From NCBI GenBank assembly GCA_015680685.1, contig MNCI01029584.1, positions 1 to 63,144 of the forward strand: a stretch of 63,144 bases of DNA, written 5' to 3'. The position numbers and the translations under genes are program-made. Each line of letters opens with the position of its first letter. The first letter of the stretch is position 1. The stretch comes from Gnetum montanum (lineage: Eukaryota; Streptophyta; Gnetopsida; Gnetales; Gnetaceae). Shown here one piece after another: positions 37,193 through 48,351 of this stretch. The notes under the pieces were generated by a model. The model did no database searches and had not been told where the DNA came from. It worked only from the letters and a program-made list of their open reading frames with translations.

Positions 37193-37962
37193 TGATGAGT
37201 GGCAGACGGACTAGTTGTGGCACCTAGATAGTTATTCTTAGGTCATAGTTCGCTGTCTTCCCACCTAGACTAGTATTTATATTTGTCACGTATAGTTTAG
37301 TCCAGAGTGAGGTGTATGATATGTTCCTAATTCTAACGCTACTCCTGAAGGTAGTGGAATGTAATATTAACTAAGCTAAGCTAGGAGGAAAGGGTAAGAG
37401 AATCTAATCTAGCCTAAGTGCGATGAGCAACCGATTCCTTGATCAACCGTACACATCTTGGACCTCATGCACAACTACCACTGGGATTACCAAGCGCAGA
37501 TCGTAGGTATGCCATTGGGATACCAAGTAGTCACACTTAAATGCTCGTAATCAATTTGTATGCATTCTGCGTTCTAGGAGTTTAAGGGTGAGAGAGAAAA
37601 TAGTAAATAACATTAAATAAATAAACAAAGTGACTACTGCAATAATGAAGTAATCTCGATCTTTATTGCCGGTCATGTGCATGTCCAAGTATGTCACACT
37701 CGAATAAATAATGCTATACAATTACATTCACCACACTACGGGCAGACATGGAAAAATAATCTATCTCTTGAGTGGCCAAACTGCCAGAGCTTTACTACCT
37801 CTAACCTATCTATGTGGAACAAGGGAGAGCTACCTCTTATTTATAGACATTGCGGCACACTGTGATATCATGTACGCGATATCGCAGGGGAAGATGTGAT
37901 ATCGCGATGGACACGATATCGCATATGCGATATTGCGGCCCATGCGATATCTCATTCCATCA
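37193..37962 (-). repeat. RE5 3-prime LTR
   Basis: 770 bp. Compared with the other LTR it lacks about 63 bp near its U5 end: TGATGAGTGGC jumps straight to AGACGGACTAG. It also lacks about 18 bp in the GATATC array. The TATA-like box CTATAAATA is at 37838-37846 (minus). A polyadenylation-like AATAAA (minus) is at 37662-37667. By eye roughly one base in twelve differs from the partner outside indels, mostly transitions. Confidence 0.95.
37860..37957 (-). promoter_or_regulatory. Palindromic GATATC array in RE5 U3 (3-prime LTR)
   Basis: Between the LTR tip and the TATA box are about seven near-palindromic words such as GCGATATCGC, CGATATCGCA, GTGATATCGCG and GCGATATTGC, spaced 10-20 bp. The array fills almost the whole stretch upstream of TATA, so it is the best candidate for transcription-factor binding sites. 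Confidence 0.75.
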
Positions 37963-37970
37963 TACCCCCA
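37963..37970 (-). promoter_or_regulatory. RE5 polypurine tract
   Basis: The minus strand reads TGGGGGTA immediately before the LTR tip TGATGG, as in RE4 and RE6. Confidence 0.85.
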
Positions 37971-38135
37971 TGACTGAATAAGAACTCGTCCTCAAGTTAC
38001 AAAGAGAACAAGCTCTATTGATTACATAGTGGATAGGTATGGGATTATTAATTGGAAAAAATGAAATGAAACCGTAGTGTGGGAAGAAAACACAACACAC
38101 AAAATATATACAACTACAACTATAAAAAATGGAAC

Positions 38136-40925
38136 TCATGTAGTTCTTAGTGGCGGTGGCTCCTCCATGGGTGCTTTCCCTTTGTCATGTGCTACAGGCT
38201 TTGAAGCTTGATGGCATTGAAGTATGGCTTGGATCTTCTCCTCTTTGGTTCGAGGGTCTTGTGCCATCCATGCAAGTGTTCCAATGTTTGATGGAGTTGG
38301 CACCTCCCATGGATAGGATAGTTGCAGGAACATCTGGTTAGCTTTCATATACCACACCGTGAACACCCATTTTTCCTCTTCATAGGCTCTAGGTTTATCT
38401 TTGTATTCATGAAGGTCTATTAGCCATCGAGTCAAGTCTGTTGTAATGTCTTTCTATCTCGGGTAGCTTTCTTTTACCACCATAAGTTTAGAATTTGCGA
38501 CATCTAGTTTCTTAGCCAGCTTCTTGCGCTCTACAAATTCTACTTCATATTTGATGTGGGTGGAAGCTACCTGCTGCTCGAGCTCTGACCTTAGACATCC
38601 TAATATTAACATGATAAGGTTGACGTATCTAAGGTTGGCCAACTCCATGTATTCTGTCAAGTCTTGGATCTGCAGGTCCTAGTTTTTAACTTCTGCTTCG
38701 TGGGCGAAGGCATAAGTGTCCAATATGGCCCTCCAATCAGTGTGCTGAGTACTAATGTTATTGATTTGAGCCTTGGCCATATGGATCTCCTTCTATAGGA
38801 TTTTTTTGTACATTTCCACCTAATCACAGAAGTGCTCCTTCAGCTTCTCGTGTCGTTTAGCCTCATTCTGCCATGCACTTATTTCGATGGCTGATTTTTG
38901 GTGAATAGCGCGTACCTCCTCCATTGAGAGTGTTCGATTTTCTTTGGCTAAACGGCTTACATCTCAGTTAACCCAAATGAACTATTCTCATAACTAATGA
39001 AAGTGTTTATCAAGAACATTCTTTTGTTTCTCCACAGAGGTCAATCGAAGGTTATCTGCAACCAACTACTTATTCTCTTCTTCTAAGGCCTTGAGTGCCT
39101 TAAGATGTGCATGAGTTTGCACTTGTGCTGCGAAGGCATCCCAAGTGGCCATCTCCTTTTTTCCTACCACCTTCTTATTCTCTAAGATTAATTTGGTCAA
39201 TTTCTCTATTCTAAAGTTATCCAGATGGTCTACGGGAACAAATTGTAAAGGATCCTGCTCTATTTCTTGTAAGGCTACGAGCTACTCTTGTAGTTTCTGC
39301 ACTTTAGCTTCAGCATGCTCGGCCCTTACATCAGATATGACCAGGTTTTCCTTTGTGGAAATGAGGTCTGATTGAATTTCTATGACATCTTGAGGGATAT
39401 CAAATAGAGACGTCATTACTTGTCTTGTTTGAAGCAATCTGTCAAGTACATCCTCATGTTCCACAGGAGTCATTGAGGTTCTGGCAAGAGTTTGAGCATC
39501 CCATGCTCTTGAGAGATCTACCAGTGGCACAATAGGTACATTAAAAGATTCTTTGATGTGGTTAGCGACCACTTCAGTAGCTTCCATGACATTCTGGTAT
39601 TGCATGACCACCACAGTGGCCCCTTCACCAATCTCTAATTGCACCTAGAAAGATGCCGCGTTTCCAGAGATCTATTGTGACCATCTACTTTCCCCTCCTC
39701 CTATTTGAATTGATAATTCACCCCTTGTGTGATCCATTGAAACTGTAGGCTAATTGGCATCATCGATGATGCGGAAGAGGTTTACATCATCACGACTTCC
39801 CCAACTAACCATCTTAGCGATGGCCCTAAGATAGCTCATCGACGATCTGTAGTCTTGTGGCTGCGGTGGCTGATCCTGGCCTATGCTAGGCCCTACTTGT
39901 TATTGTTGGCTGGGACCCATGGATGGAGGTTCACTGGGTCCTAAAAGTTGAGTTGAAGGTGGTCTATTCATATGTTCTTCTTCTTCTTTGGGTCTCAACT
40001 CGTTGCTAGTGCTCTTTCTTGGAGTTGACACCTTTAGTAATTCAGCATAAGAAGCATTTTAGGCTTTTTGGAGGACATCATTTGTGTATCCCCGAATACC
40101 AGCCTGTTGGCACAGTTTTCTGATAAGGTAGGGAAAAGGCAGCACCATCTTCCCTGACTTCCATTCTTCAAATCACCTTAGGATCTTCGTCAAATATAGA
40201 TGGGAAAGGTTAGCATTAACCTTTCCCATCAACACTGCACATCCCTTAGCTGCATACGTTGATATTCTTTTCAAACCTTATGTGGGAAAGAGGTGATAGG
40301 TTCCAATTTTGAAATAAACTCACTCTTCCGTTGTCGGCTCACCAAAAGCTTTATCTCTGTCATAAGCCTTCTCTAACCAATCCTTTCGCACATCGAGGTA
40401 TGATCAGGTAGATAATCAAGCAACATGATGCCTTGAATTCGGAAGGTTTAACACTTCCAAAATAGCTTGTGCAAAGAAATCAACTGTCACACCACAAATG
40501 TTAACCGTGGTGCCTTGCTCCCTATTGTGCTAGAACTAGTACGTTTCTCCTAAGTACCAAGCACCACTTTCAAAGAGGACAGGCCATAAGGGAGATCCTT
40601 TAAGGTGATCCCTAACAGCCTCAGGAGCGAACTCTGCAAAAGATTTGAAGTTCAGCTTCACAATCACCGTAGCGAATGTGGACTTCTCCTGTATAGCCTG
40701 AACACACTCATGGGGCAACATGAGTTGTTGTCCCGGTTCAGGCGCAACAACAACTCCTCCTTCTACCTGCCCAGACCATCTGGTAGGAGGTTCATCTTGA
40801 TGGATGCTAAATGATTACACCTCCTATTTTGCATGTTTTCTGGCAGGGCCTTGTCTTCCAAGTCTCTGAGGTTGTTTTGCTCCACCTTAAACAAGACCCT
40901 CCTACTATGCACGTTTCGGGGCCAT
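38136..40925 (-). pseudogene. RE5 ORF2: 930-codon accessory gene of unknown function
   Basis: From ATG at 40925 (MAPKR) to TGA at 38136 the length is exactly 930 codons, and all recognisable segments (40721, 39644, 38660, 38435) lie in this one frame, so only stop codons break it. Order: a Gln/Arg-rich N-terminus; residues about 70-135 with CVQAIQEKSTFATVIVKLNF and SPLWPVLFESGAWYLGETY; a globular part with TTVNICGVTVDFFAQAILEV, WVYFKIGTYHLFP and LPFPYLIRKLCQQAGI; a long charged coiled-coil-like region (residues about 330-800); and a C-terminal module with SYPWEVPTPSNIGTLAWM and DPRTKEEKIQAIL, ending EEPPPLRTT. Early stops (TAG TAG after MAPKRA) appear at expected Gln/Trp codons. No signal peptide or clear membrane segment is seen, so an envelope protein is not supported. 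I do not recognise the family. Confidence 0.8.
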
Positions 40926-40945
40926 CTGCAATCACACGAATCAAG
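40926..40945 (-). promoter_or_regulatory. Splice-acceptor-like sequence at the ORF2 start (RE5)
   Basis: The minus strand reads TTCGTGTGATTGCAG directly before ATGG. RE4 has TTAATGATTGTAG/ATGG at 35008-35020 and RE6 has AAATTGTGATTATAG/ATGG at 52513-52527. The shared TGATTRYAG ending exactly at ATGG suggests ORF2 mRNA is spliced, with the intron between the internal or LTR promoter and this site. No donor could be fixed. Confidence 0.5.
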
Positions 40946-41384
40946 CGTTAGTAAGCTTATTTTTAAAGTTAAGTTATACCTTACTGCTTGGCTTAATTAA
41001 AGATCTTATGTTATAACGTGTGATCATGCCCAAAAGTTTGTAATGATGAGTCCTATGACTTAGGTGGTTTCTATTTTTAATCTCCCAGTATACTTAAGGA
41101 CATATGATTTTTTGGCACAATTATTCTAAGTGTTAAGTTAATTACCCTAACTGATGTCCTTTGGATGATGATAAATTTCAAAAAAGTTAAGTACTTTTCG
41201 GTAAGTGTCTCTCCCGCACGACTGAACTGAACACTTCGGGTTCAAACAAGTTCAAACAGGATTAAAATCGGAGCACCAGTGCATGAGATATGAGTCAAAA
41301 AGCAAGGGTCACACAATCGCAAGTTGTAGAGAAAAATTTCAACAACTCCCCCTACATGAATGGCAAAATGATGCCAAGTGTTGT

Positions 41385-41470
41385 GGTAGGAGTACCTATT
41401 TATAGGAAAATAGGACATGATATCTCGGCCCTACTAATGTGAGACACATGAAAATATCAAATTTTTAATG
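41385..41470 (-). promoter_or_regulatory. RE5 internal promoter candidate for ORF2
   Basis: TATA-like CTATAAATA (41397-41405, minus) is the same 9-mer as in the RE5 LTR and lies 472 bp before the ORF2 ATG. Just upstream is GAGATATCATG, a single copy of the GATATC word that is repeated in the LTR U3. Confidence 0.6.
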
Positions 41471-42812
41471 ATTTTTCTTGAAATTAATGTGAAAAATTGA
41501 GGACATTGGAAAGCATTAAGATTTCCTAGGGTAATTTCATTGGTTCAAGAGGCACTCTTAATGATAATGATGTGAACTTTAGCAATAAAAATCTGGTGGT
41601 TACGAAAAAAGGGAATGTAATGATACATTGGAACATAGAAATTATAGAGGGATAATATTAGGGAAAGGGAATTATGAAAAATTAAGCTGAGGGTAAGAAA
41701 TTGTGTGTGAGAGCTAGAGAATTAGTGAAGATTACAACAAAATTACACAAGTGGGTCCTCCCCAAAGCAGGTTTCAACCTATAATGCCCTTGTGTATCCA
41801 CACTTAAAGTGTCCATGGGCACTAAAAGGGTTAGACGTAATCCGCACTAACTCCACAAAACACACACATGTAAATATCACTAGAATGAGATGAAAATTCT
41901 ATGTTACATGGGACACAAGCTACAATTACATGAATAGTGAGATGAGATGAACTATAGAAAGGGATCGTAGAGATTGGGACATGAGGTAACTGACCCAGGG
42001 CACAATGAATCCTACGTGTAAAGCATGATTAAAGTGTCATTAATCCATCATTCCAAGATCAGGACCAAGTCCATTCCTCTAATAGTAACATTGCATTGTT
42101 TCATCTCATGATGAACAACTATGAGAGTACCATAACAACAAGGCGTACGATCACTTGGCATTTAGTACAAAGGAGGAGTGATTTTTGTTTTATGGCACTT
42201 TGTTTTTTTTTTTTGAATTTACTAAATCCAGAGAAATTGCCAACCTTCAGGCATGGGTGCATGTCTTTCTAGTGGGACCCCCTAGAATAGCATTTGGTTT
42301 TGCAAATGCCCTTTTGATTACTCTTACTCCCATTTTCATTAGATCTACAAGGATCTTTAGTACAACCACGTTGCATGATAACTCCCACAGGCGTCACCAA
42401 CGAGAATCGGCAAGTCCGCTTGATGTCACACCCTAATCATTTTCTCTTGGTCCATCCTTCTTCATTCTGGGTACAATGAACACAAAATTAATTTTAAGTT
42501 TTAACAATTTCAAGAATATCACTGTACCCTCGAACAGAACCTCTTATTGGTAGAGTGGATGAGTGGGTGTAATGGGCTCACTGTTCCAAATAATTGATTA
42601 CTCATGACTTAATAACATAAAACACACCTCAACCAACGATCCACATGAGTGTTTTACTCATAGATGAGATTACTTACAAAAACATAAAAAGATAAAAACA
42701 CACAAACACAAAAAGATGAAAAGATAAAACAAAAAGTTGAAAAATGAAAAATTGGAAAACAAAAAGTTGTAAAATTAAGGAAAATGAAAACATTTATTAA
42801 TCCTGCTTGTTA
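41471..42812 (-). other. RE5 spacer between gag and the ORF2 promoter
   Basis: Non-coding by inspection. Conserved blocks shared with RE4 and RE6: CAAGTGGGTCCTCCCC (41750-41765), CTTCAGGCATGGGTGCATG (42245), GGGCTCACTGTTCCAAATAA (42567) and an A-rich tract (42670-42790). The first block sits about 345 bp upstream of the internal TATA box; the distance is similar (about 360-380 bp) in RE6 and RE4. Confidence 0.6.
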
Positions 42813-44789
42813 TTAGAATGGAGGATATCCTCCATTTCTAAATGATTGAGTATGGAAAGGATTAATAAATGAAGGATGAGGATCCTTGCATGTTGCAAAT
42901 ATTGGAATTGGTCCATACTTACCCCATTGGGGTTTACACACTTGATTATTGTAAGCATAGTGGGGCGCTTTATACGATGTAGTTTCTAGATAACGAGTGA
43001 ACCCACTATGATGTTTAGGACCATTAGATGATATGCAAGGATTGGTTTGATGCCTCCCATGGTTGTGTTCATTGGGCTGTATGGTTGTTGGACTGTGAGT
43101 TGGCCCTGATGAACTTACATGAGGTGTTGGCTTCGAAGGTAAGGGTGCACCATAGTGTGGGACTTGTGCTGGGTTGGAAGATGCAGTGGCCTCGAAATTG
43201 TGTTGTCCCTTCTTACGATTGTGTTTAAAGAAAGGATGCCTTTGATGTTGAGGAGGCTTTTCACTGCTATTAGTAGCAGTAGCACAAGTGTTTTTTGTGG
43301 ATTGCGGTGGTGCAGGTACATTAGGGGTAGTTGGTGGCAATGTATAAGAAGGGAAAGGATAAGAATGCTAAAAGTCAGGAGGAGTGTAAGGTGCACAAGG
43401 TGGCAGTTGTGTTGGAGGCATGGGTTGATAGTATTGTGGAGAATAGTAATGGGCTGAGATAGAGTATGGTGGCCCGAATGGAGAAACAAGGTGTTGAACG
43501 TGATAAGCATTTGGACTCGGAAAATATGAAGGGTGCCTCCAGTCTAAGGGTGGTCTCCCCCACGACTGGGATTGTTGCCACTATGGTCGAACACAGTATC
43601 TCTATATGAACTCTAGATGTAACGTGTTTCCCTAATGCTCATGTAGATGTAACAATATTGGGCATTGGCCCTTGGGGTGATCGTATAGGCATATGTTGCA
43701 TTCGTATGTACGATTGGCAGTTGAGCTCTTATTTCCTTCATTCTTTATTTTCGAATGTCTAATGTTTTGTCCTGCTTCTTGGGTTGTCAAAACTCTATCT
43801 CCAATGTTATTAACACATTCTCCACACTTTTGATATATCTAGTCCAACATCTTACTGATCTTTGCCTTGGCTTCTTCTAATGATTGTTGTATTGGCAAAG
43901 ATGATGTTTCCACCTTGAGATTGGTTGATCTCTTCTTTTTATGATCATGGACCTTGGTTAAGTTAAAATTTTGGTCCCATTGATGTTTTTCAACACTCTC
44001 CCATCTAGCTAATTCTCCTTCTTCTTTTGATACCCACTTAATGAGCTCTTGGACTTGATGGGTTCGTAGTTCATATAGTTGACCTTGGGCATATGTTCCT
44101 AAGGTCTCTCTTGTTTCATTACATAGCCCATCAATGATATGGTGCATTAGCCTTTCCATGGAAAACCCATGGCCTAGACAGTTGTTTAATAGTGTGTAAT
44201 ATCTTTCTACGGCCATGTCCAAGGGTTCATGTGGTGCTTGTTTCCATCCTTGGATTTGTCTCCTCAAGGTTGACACTCTTGCGTAGGTTTGATATTTTTT
44301 GTTAAAACCGTCTACCATTGTTGACCAGCATCGTATTGAAGTTGGTTTTAACGATCTATACCATAATTTTTCTTGGTCAACAAGTGTCATAGGAAAGAGC
44401 TTAAGTTTTTTTCACCATTTATTAATGTTATTCCATGTGCAGGCATCATAGAAGGCTAGTAAATGTTGATGCGGATCTAAGTCATAGCCTCCTGAATATT
44501 TAGAAAATTTGTTTAAATCAAGCCTAGGTAGTTGGCTCTCTTTACGATGCCTACATGAGATTCGAACAGCCTCTTGTATTTGCATTAAGCTTGTAGTGGC
44601 TAGTGGGGGTTCATCATCATCTTGTAAGTTATGTCTTCGTGTGTTGTGGTGACATTTTTTTTGTTCATGTTTATAAGAAACTCCCACTTCAGGTTGTATA
44701 CTCCAATCTTCATCATCATATAGTTCATTGGTTCTCCAATGAACTTCCTCACTAAGTGTGGCATTATTGTGCTCTTGTAGGAGAGGCAT
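42813..44789 (-). pseudogene. RE5 gag: capsid, zinc knuckle and Pro-rich tail
   Basis: One frame of 659 codons from MPLLQEH (44789) to the stop at 42813, with about six internal stops. Order: N-terminal region ending LPRLDLNKFSKYSGGYDLDP (the plant gag PxFxKYxGxxDPxxHL theme); the Retrotrans_gag capsid domain (44390-43839) with LWYRSLKPTSIRCWSTMVDG, FNKKYQTYARVSTLRRQIQG and HEPLDMAVERYYTLLNNCLG; a CX2CX3HX4C zinc knuckle (CNICLYDHPKGQC, about 43.70 kb); and a long Pro/His/Asn/Tyr-rich tail to 42813. Gag packages the RNA. The tail is followed by a stop and not by protease, which is missing. Only stop codons, not frameshifts, damage it. Confidence 0.9.
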
Positions 44790-44901
44790 TGTTGTGTGTG
44801 AATTTATGTAACTTCTTATAATTACTTCTTTCTAAGAGATATATCATTAAGTTCTATACAACGACCTTGTATGATATAACTAATCTAGATAACTAGCACC
44901 A

Positions 44902-44919
44902 TCCCCGGCAACGGCACCA
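44902..44919 (-). promoter_or_regulatory. RE5 primer-binding site, tRNA-Asp
   Basis: The minus strand reads TGGTGCCGTTGCCGGGGA one base after the LTR end. The complement of the plant tRNA-Asp 3-prime end is TGGCGCCGTTGCCGGGGA, so 17 of 18 match; the difference is a C-to-T at a CpG. tRNA-Asp priming is known for Athila elements. Confidence 0.92.
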
Positions 44920-44920
44920 A

Positions 44921-45771
44921 TGATGAGTGGCGAGGTACCCCTACACTCAACCATACGAATATGAGCGTAGCACATGTGATCTGGTTGAACTCCGCAGAAG
45001 GACTAGTTGTGGCACCTAGACAGTTATCCTTAGGTCGTAGTTCGTTGTCTTCCCATTTGGACTAGTATTTATATTTTTCACATATAGTTTAGTCCAGAGT
45101 GAGGTGTATGATATGTTCCTAATTCTAATGCTACTCCTGAAGGCAGTGGAATGTAATATTAACTAAGCTAAGCTAGGAGGAAAGGGTAAGAGAATTTAAT
45201 CTAGCCTAAGTGCGACAAGAAACCGATTTCTTGATCAACCGTACACATCTTGGACCTCATGCACGACTACCACTGGGATTACCAAGCTCAGATCCTAGGT
45301 ACACCACTTGGATACCAAGTAGTCACACTTAAATGCTCATAATCAAGTCGTACTCATTTTGTGTTCTAGGAGTTTAAGGGTGAGAGAGAAAATAGTAAAT
45401 AACATTAAATAAATAAACAAAGTGACTGCTGCAATGATGAAGTAATCTCGATCTTTATTTCCAGTCATGTGGGTGTCCAAGTACGTCACACTCGAATAAA
45501 GAATGTCATATAATAACATTCACCACACTACGGGTAGACACGAAAATATAATCTATCTCTGGAGTGGTCAAACTACCAGAGCTTCGCTACCTCTAACTTA
45601 TATATGTGGAACAAGGGAGAGCCACCTCTTATTTATAGACATTGTGGTGCACTGCGATATCGTGGGGGAAGACACGATATCACGTACGCGATATCGTAGG
45701 GGATGCAATATCGCGACGGACACGATATCGCATACGCGATATCGCAGCCCATGCAATATCGCATCCCATCA
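44921..45771 (-). repeat. RE5 5-prime LTR
   Basis: 851 bp, the fuller copy. On the plus strand it starts TGATGAGTGGCGAGGTACCCC and ends GCATCCCATCA. The TATA-like box is at 45630-45638 (minus CTATAAATA). A conserved segment around 45450 reads, on the minus strand, AATAAAGATCGAGATTACTTC and is shared with the RE4 LTR and the solo LTR; it may be the polyadenylation region. Confidence 0.96.
45653..45767 (-). promoter_or_regulatory. Palindromic GATATC array in RE5 U3 (5-prime LTR)
   Basis: Nine or so near-palindromes (GCGATATCG, ACGATATCACG, GCGATATCGTA, GCAATATCGCG, ACGATATCGCA, GCGATATCGCA, GCAATATCGCA) fill the DNA between the LTR tip and the TATA box. One more unit than in the 3-prime LTR indicates array length change since insertion. 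Confidence 0.75.
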
Positions 45772-45776
45772 CACTC

Positions 45777-46099
45777 TAAGTGGTTCATGCACCATCTTGA
45801 TTGATTTAACTTTTAGTTATCATCCAAGGTGATCTTGATGGTAGTTGAGTTTTGATCATCTAAGTCTTTATTTTCTTTTCTTTTTGGTGTATGATCATGA
45901 GTTATTAATTTCATGTTTAGGTCCTTAGTTAGAGTTGTCTTCTTAGATTGGGAATTAATAAGTGAATCAAATGTTTCCATTCATGTTTTCAATGATTTTT
46001 GGTTCTTAGTTAGTGGCCATAGGCTGTTTTCTGCTTTATTTACTGCTGCTCTTTCTTTTCCACACGTTTGTTTTTCACTATTGTTGTAGATTGATATTG
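45777..46099 (-). other. RE4 spacer right of RE5, no gene recognised
   Basis: Continues the host sequence interrupted by RE5. No RT or integrase trace is seen here, although pol would be expected between ORF2 and protease. A pol deletion or a recombination junction may lie here. Confidence 0.45.
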
Positions 46100-46600
46100 T
46101 AACTATGTTAACATTCTGGAGTTTTGATCCACTATTTCACCCTTTACTCTTAGTAGTAATGCATGGAATTCATTACATGTGTATGGCTCTATGCATTTCT
46201 TGTTTAGAGATTTCAATAGATAAATATCTCATATTCAACTTAGCATCAATTATGCTAAGCCATGCCCTTCCCATGATAATTGAAAATTCCTTGTCATTTT
46301 TCCTCACTTCGATTACTAGAAAGTCTGCTGGAGAGGACCAACCACTGACGGTGGTTACTACATTTTCTATTTATTTCAAATGACTAGTGATAGATTTATC
46401 TATAAGATCCAACTTGATATTGCACTCCTTCAAAGGTGGTAGGTTCCATGTTTGATATATTTTGTAAGAGAATGGATTTACCTACAACCTGAGTATGATA
46501 GAGATTTGCATGGTAGATTTCTAGCCACTTGTAGATAAATCAAAGAAAGTCTTGGATCAATTCTCTTCATAGGAAGTGGTCCTACCTTAATCCAGTCTAT
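46100..46600 (-). pseudogene. RE4 protease relic
   Basis: Aligns with the RE6 protease at 57.76-58.06 kb: shared readings include the LPPIK.NI/TYHL segment, ..DQSIT.SLE/SLVI, VVGPLQQTF (RE6 VCGLSYLTAF) and NFQLSWEGHGLA (RE6 DFPIIMERTWL). The frame changes several times. It follows gag in the normal order. Confidence 0.6.
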
Positions 46601-46979
46601 AACAATTTCAATGAGCATGATAGTTTTCATGTTTCAATTGGATGATGATGGAAGCTTATTGGTAGTAAGAGAATCTATGGTAGGGGAAGTTGGTCTCGAT
46701 GAATCTCTAATTCTACCAGCTTTTTTAGGACTTGTCCTAGTTTGGCACTTAGTGTTGCTAGATGAATTTTCTATCTAAATGTTCACTAATTGTTCAACTT
46801 TCCTCTACTGCAATTTTGATAGTAATTCGCCTTGTATCGCAAGTGGTGGCACTAATGGCAAAGGATTTTTATGTTGATTTGAAAAATCAGCTACTTGTGA
46901 ATGCACGTACGAGTCTAAGTTGATTATTAGTTGCATTGATCAGTGGTATTTCAAAGGTTAATATGATGGAGTCTGGATA

Positions 46980-48280
46980 GTTATGTCTATTGGCAAGGTT
47001 GAACATTGGACATAGTATCCATAAGCATCACGTTATTAATATGAATGTTATTACCTTGGTGGTGGCATTTTCCATGTCTACGGTTGCTACCATTGTTGTT
47101 GATATTTCTTTCATGGTTGAGGGTATGCTCCACTTGGGTAATATATTGTCTAAAAAGGTTGTCTAATATTACCTTGAGGATAAGGAAGTATTCTAGGTTC
47201 CTATTTTTTGATGAAGCTTGGATTGAGTGCATATACCCCAAATTCTTGCAAGTGGACCATAACAAGACAACATCTTTTAGGATGTTCATGCTAGCACATC
47301 TTGCATCCTTCCTATTCCTCTAAACTAGAGTTAGTGTACCCTTAAATGGTACAAAATTTTCCTTTTTCTTGTAACTATCTCATCCATAATCTCTTTTCTT
47401 CTTATTTTCCTTTCCCATGTTGAGTGCTTGTTCAATCTTTTCTTCAATAATTTTTAGAGCTATAGCAAATCTTTCATCTACTAAATCCTAAACATTCACT
47501 ACCATAACTACCATATCATTGACTAATTTTTGAATAGGTAGAGTCTTTTTCTAAATGGAATAGTTCAAGGTTTTCTATTCTTGTGTTTCATAGACTCATG
47601 CATCCCTCTTACAAATTGATGGATCTTTATTGTACTATTTAGTTGATTCTCTCTTTCTAAGTTTAGCTTCCTCTTTGCCACTTCATTGATTAATCTCTGA
47701 ATGTAATGGATGGTCATTTTTTATAATCCTCCTTGTGTGTAAATACCAAGGGTCTCTCTTATTTTACTTTGTAGCCCATCTACAATGTGCCTAAGTTCTT
47801 TTGATGAAAATCCATGGGCTAGGCACCTATGTAGTAGTGAATAGTATCTATCCATTACTGCATCAAGGGCTTCATGAGTTCCTTTCTTTCATCCATGGAT
47901 TTGTTTCATTACATTTGACACTCTTGAATAGGTTTGGTACTTTTCATTAAAAATTTTGAGCATGGTACCCTAGCATCTAATGGATTCAAGTTCCAATGAC
48001 CTATATCTCTGCTTCCTTCACAAGTATTCTAGGAAATAGCTTTAACTTTTGGCAATCACTCTATATGTTTTGGAAGATACAGGTATCATGGAAAGCTTAA
48101 AGGTAATGATATGCATCAATGTTGTAGTCACCTTCAAATATTGGCATATTTTTTATGTCTAGCCATTTTATTTAGCTATCTCTTATGTGCTTGGTTGGTA
48201 TGTAGATAGCTTCATAGATATTCATCATTCTTCAAGTTACCATTTGGGATTCATCATCATGATTGGGTCCATATGTTCTA
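46980..48280 (-). pseudogene. RE4 gag relic
   Basis: Parallels RE6 and RE5 gag: QYGPNHDDESQMVT (RE6 QCNDDEEPLLVT), YIPTKHIRDS*IKWLDIKNMPIFEGD (RE6 KIPTRHVKDSWIKHLNMNNI), then the capsid region near 47.7-48.0 kb (PWIFIKRT*AHCRWATK against ..HIIDGL.), then a charged part (AKLRKRESTK) and a His/Asn-rich tail with NHERNINNNGSNRRHGKCHH (46987-47289). Many stops and frame changes. Confidence 0.75.
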
Positions 48281-48351
48281 CTAGTAAATAATGTTAAGTT
48301 TTAATAGCAATCTTTAAATTATCCTCATTATCTAAAATACTTGCATAAAAT

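Larger units (their letters stand above)
37193..45771 (-). mobile_element. RE5: complete pol-less Athila-like element (gag plus ORF2)
   Basis: LTRs 37193-37962 and 44921-45771 start TGATGAGTGG and end ATTCCATCA/ATCCCATCA on the plus strand. Perfect 5-bp target duplications CACTC flank it (37188-37192 and 45772-45776). The PBS (44902-44919) and PPT (37963-37970) lie exactly at the LTR borders. Only two genes lie inside: gag (42813-44789) and ORF2 (38136-40925), both continuous in frame except for stops. No protease, RT or integrase is present in 8579 bp, so it must have moved with enzymes made elsewhere. It retains many CG dinucleotides, unlike its surroundings, which fits a younger age. Confidence 0.96.

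Noticed and set aside
38136-40925. ORF2 as a viral-type envelope
   Set aside because: I see no signal peptide, transmembrane anchor or cleavage site; the long charged helical middle does not fit.
43115-43510. Leu/His-rich 131-codon minus frame and the plus frame at 43155-43457
   Set aside because: Out-of-frame shadows of the Pro-rich tail of RE5 gag, which reads continuously in the 44789 frame.
45503-45832. 109-codon plus frame in the RE5 LTR, with a match at 37711-37899
   Set aside because: Both copies lie in LTRs and include the palindromic array; no protein features.
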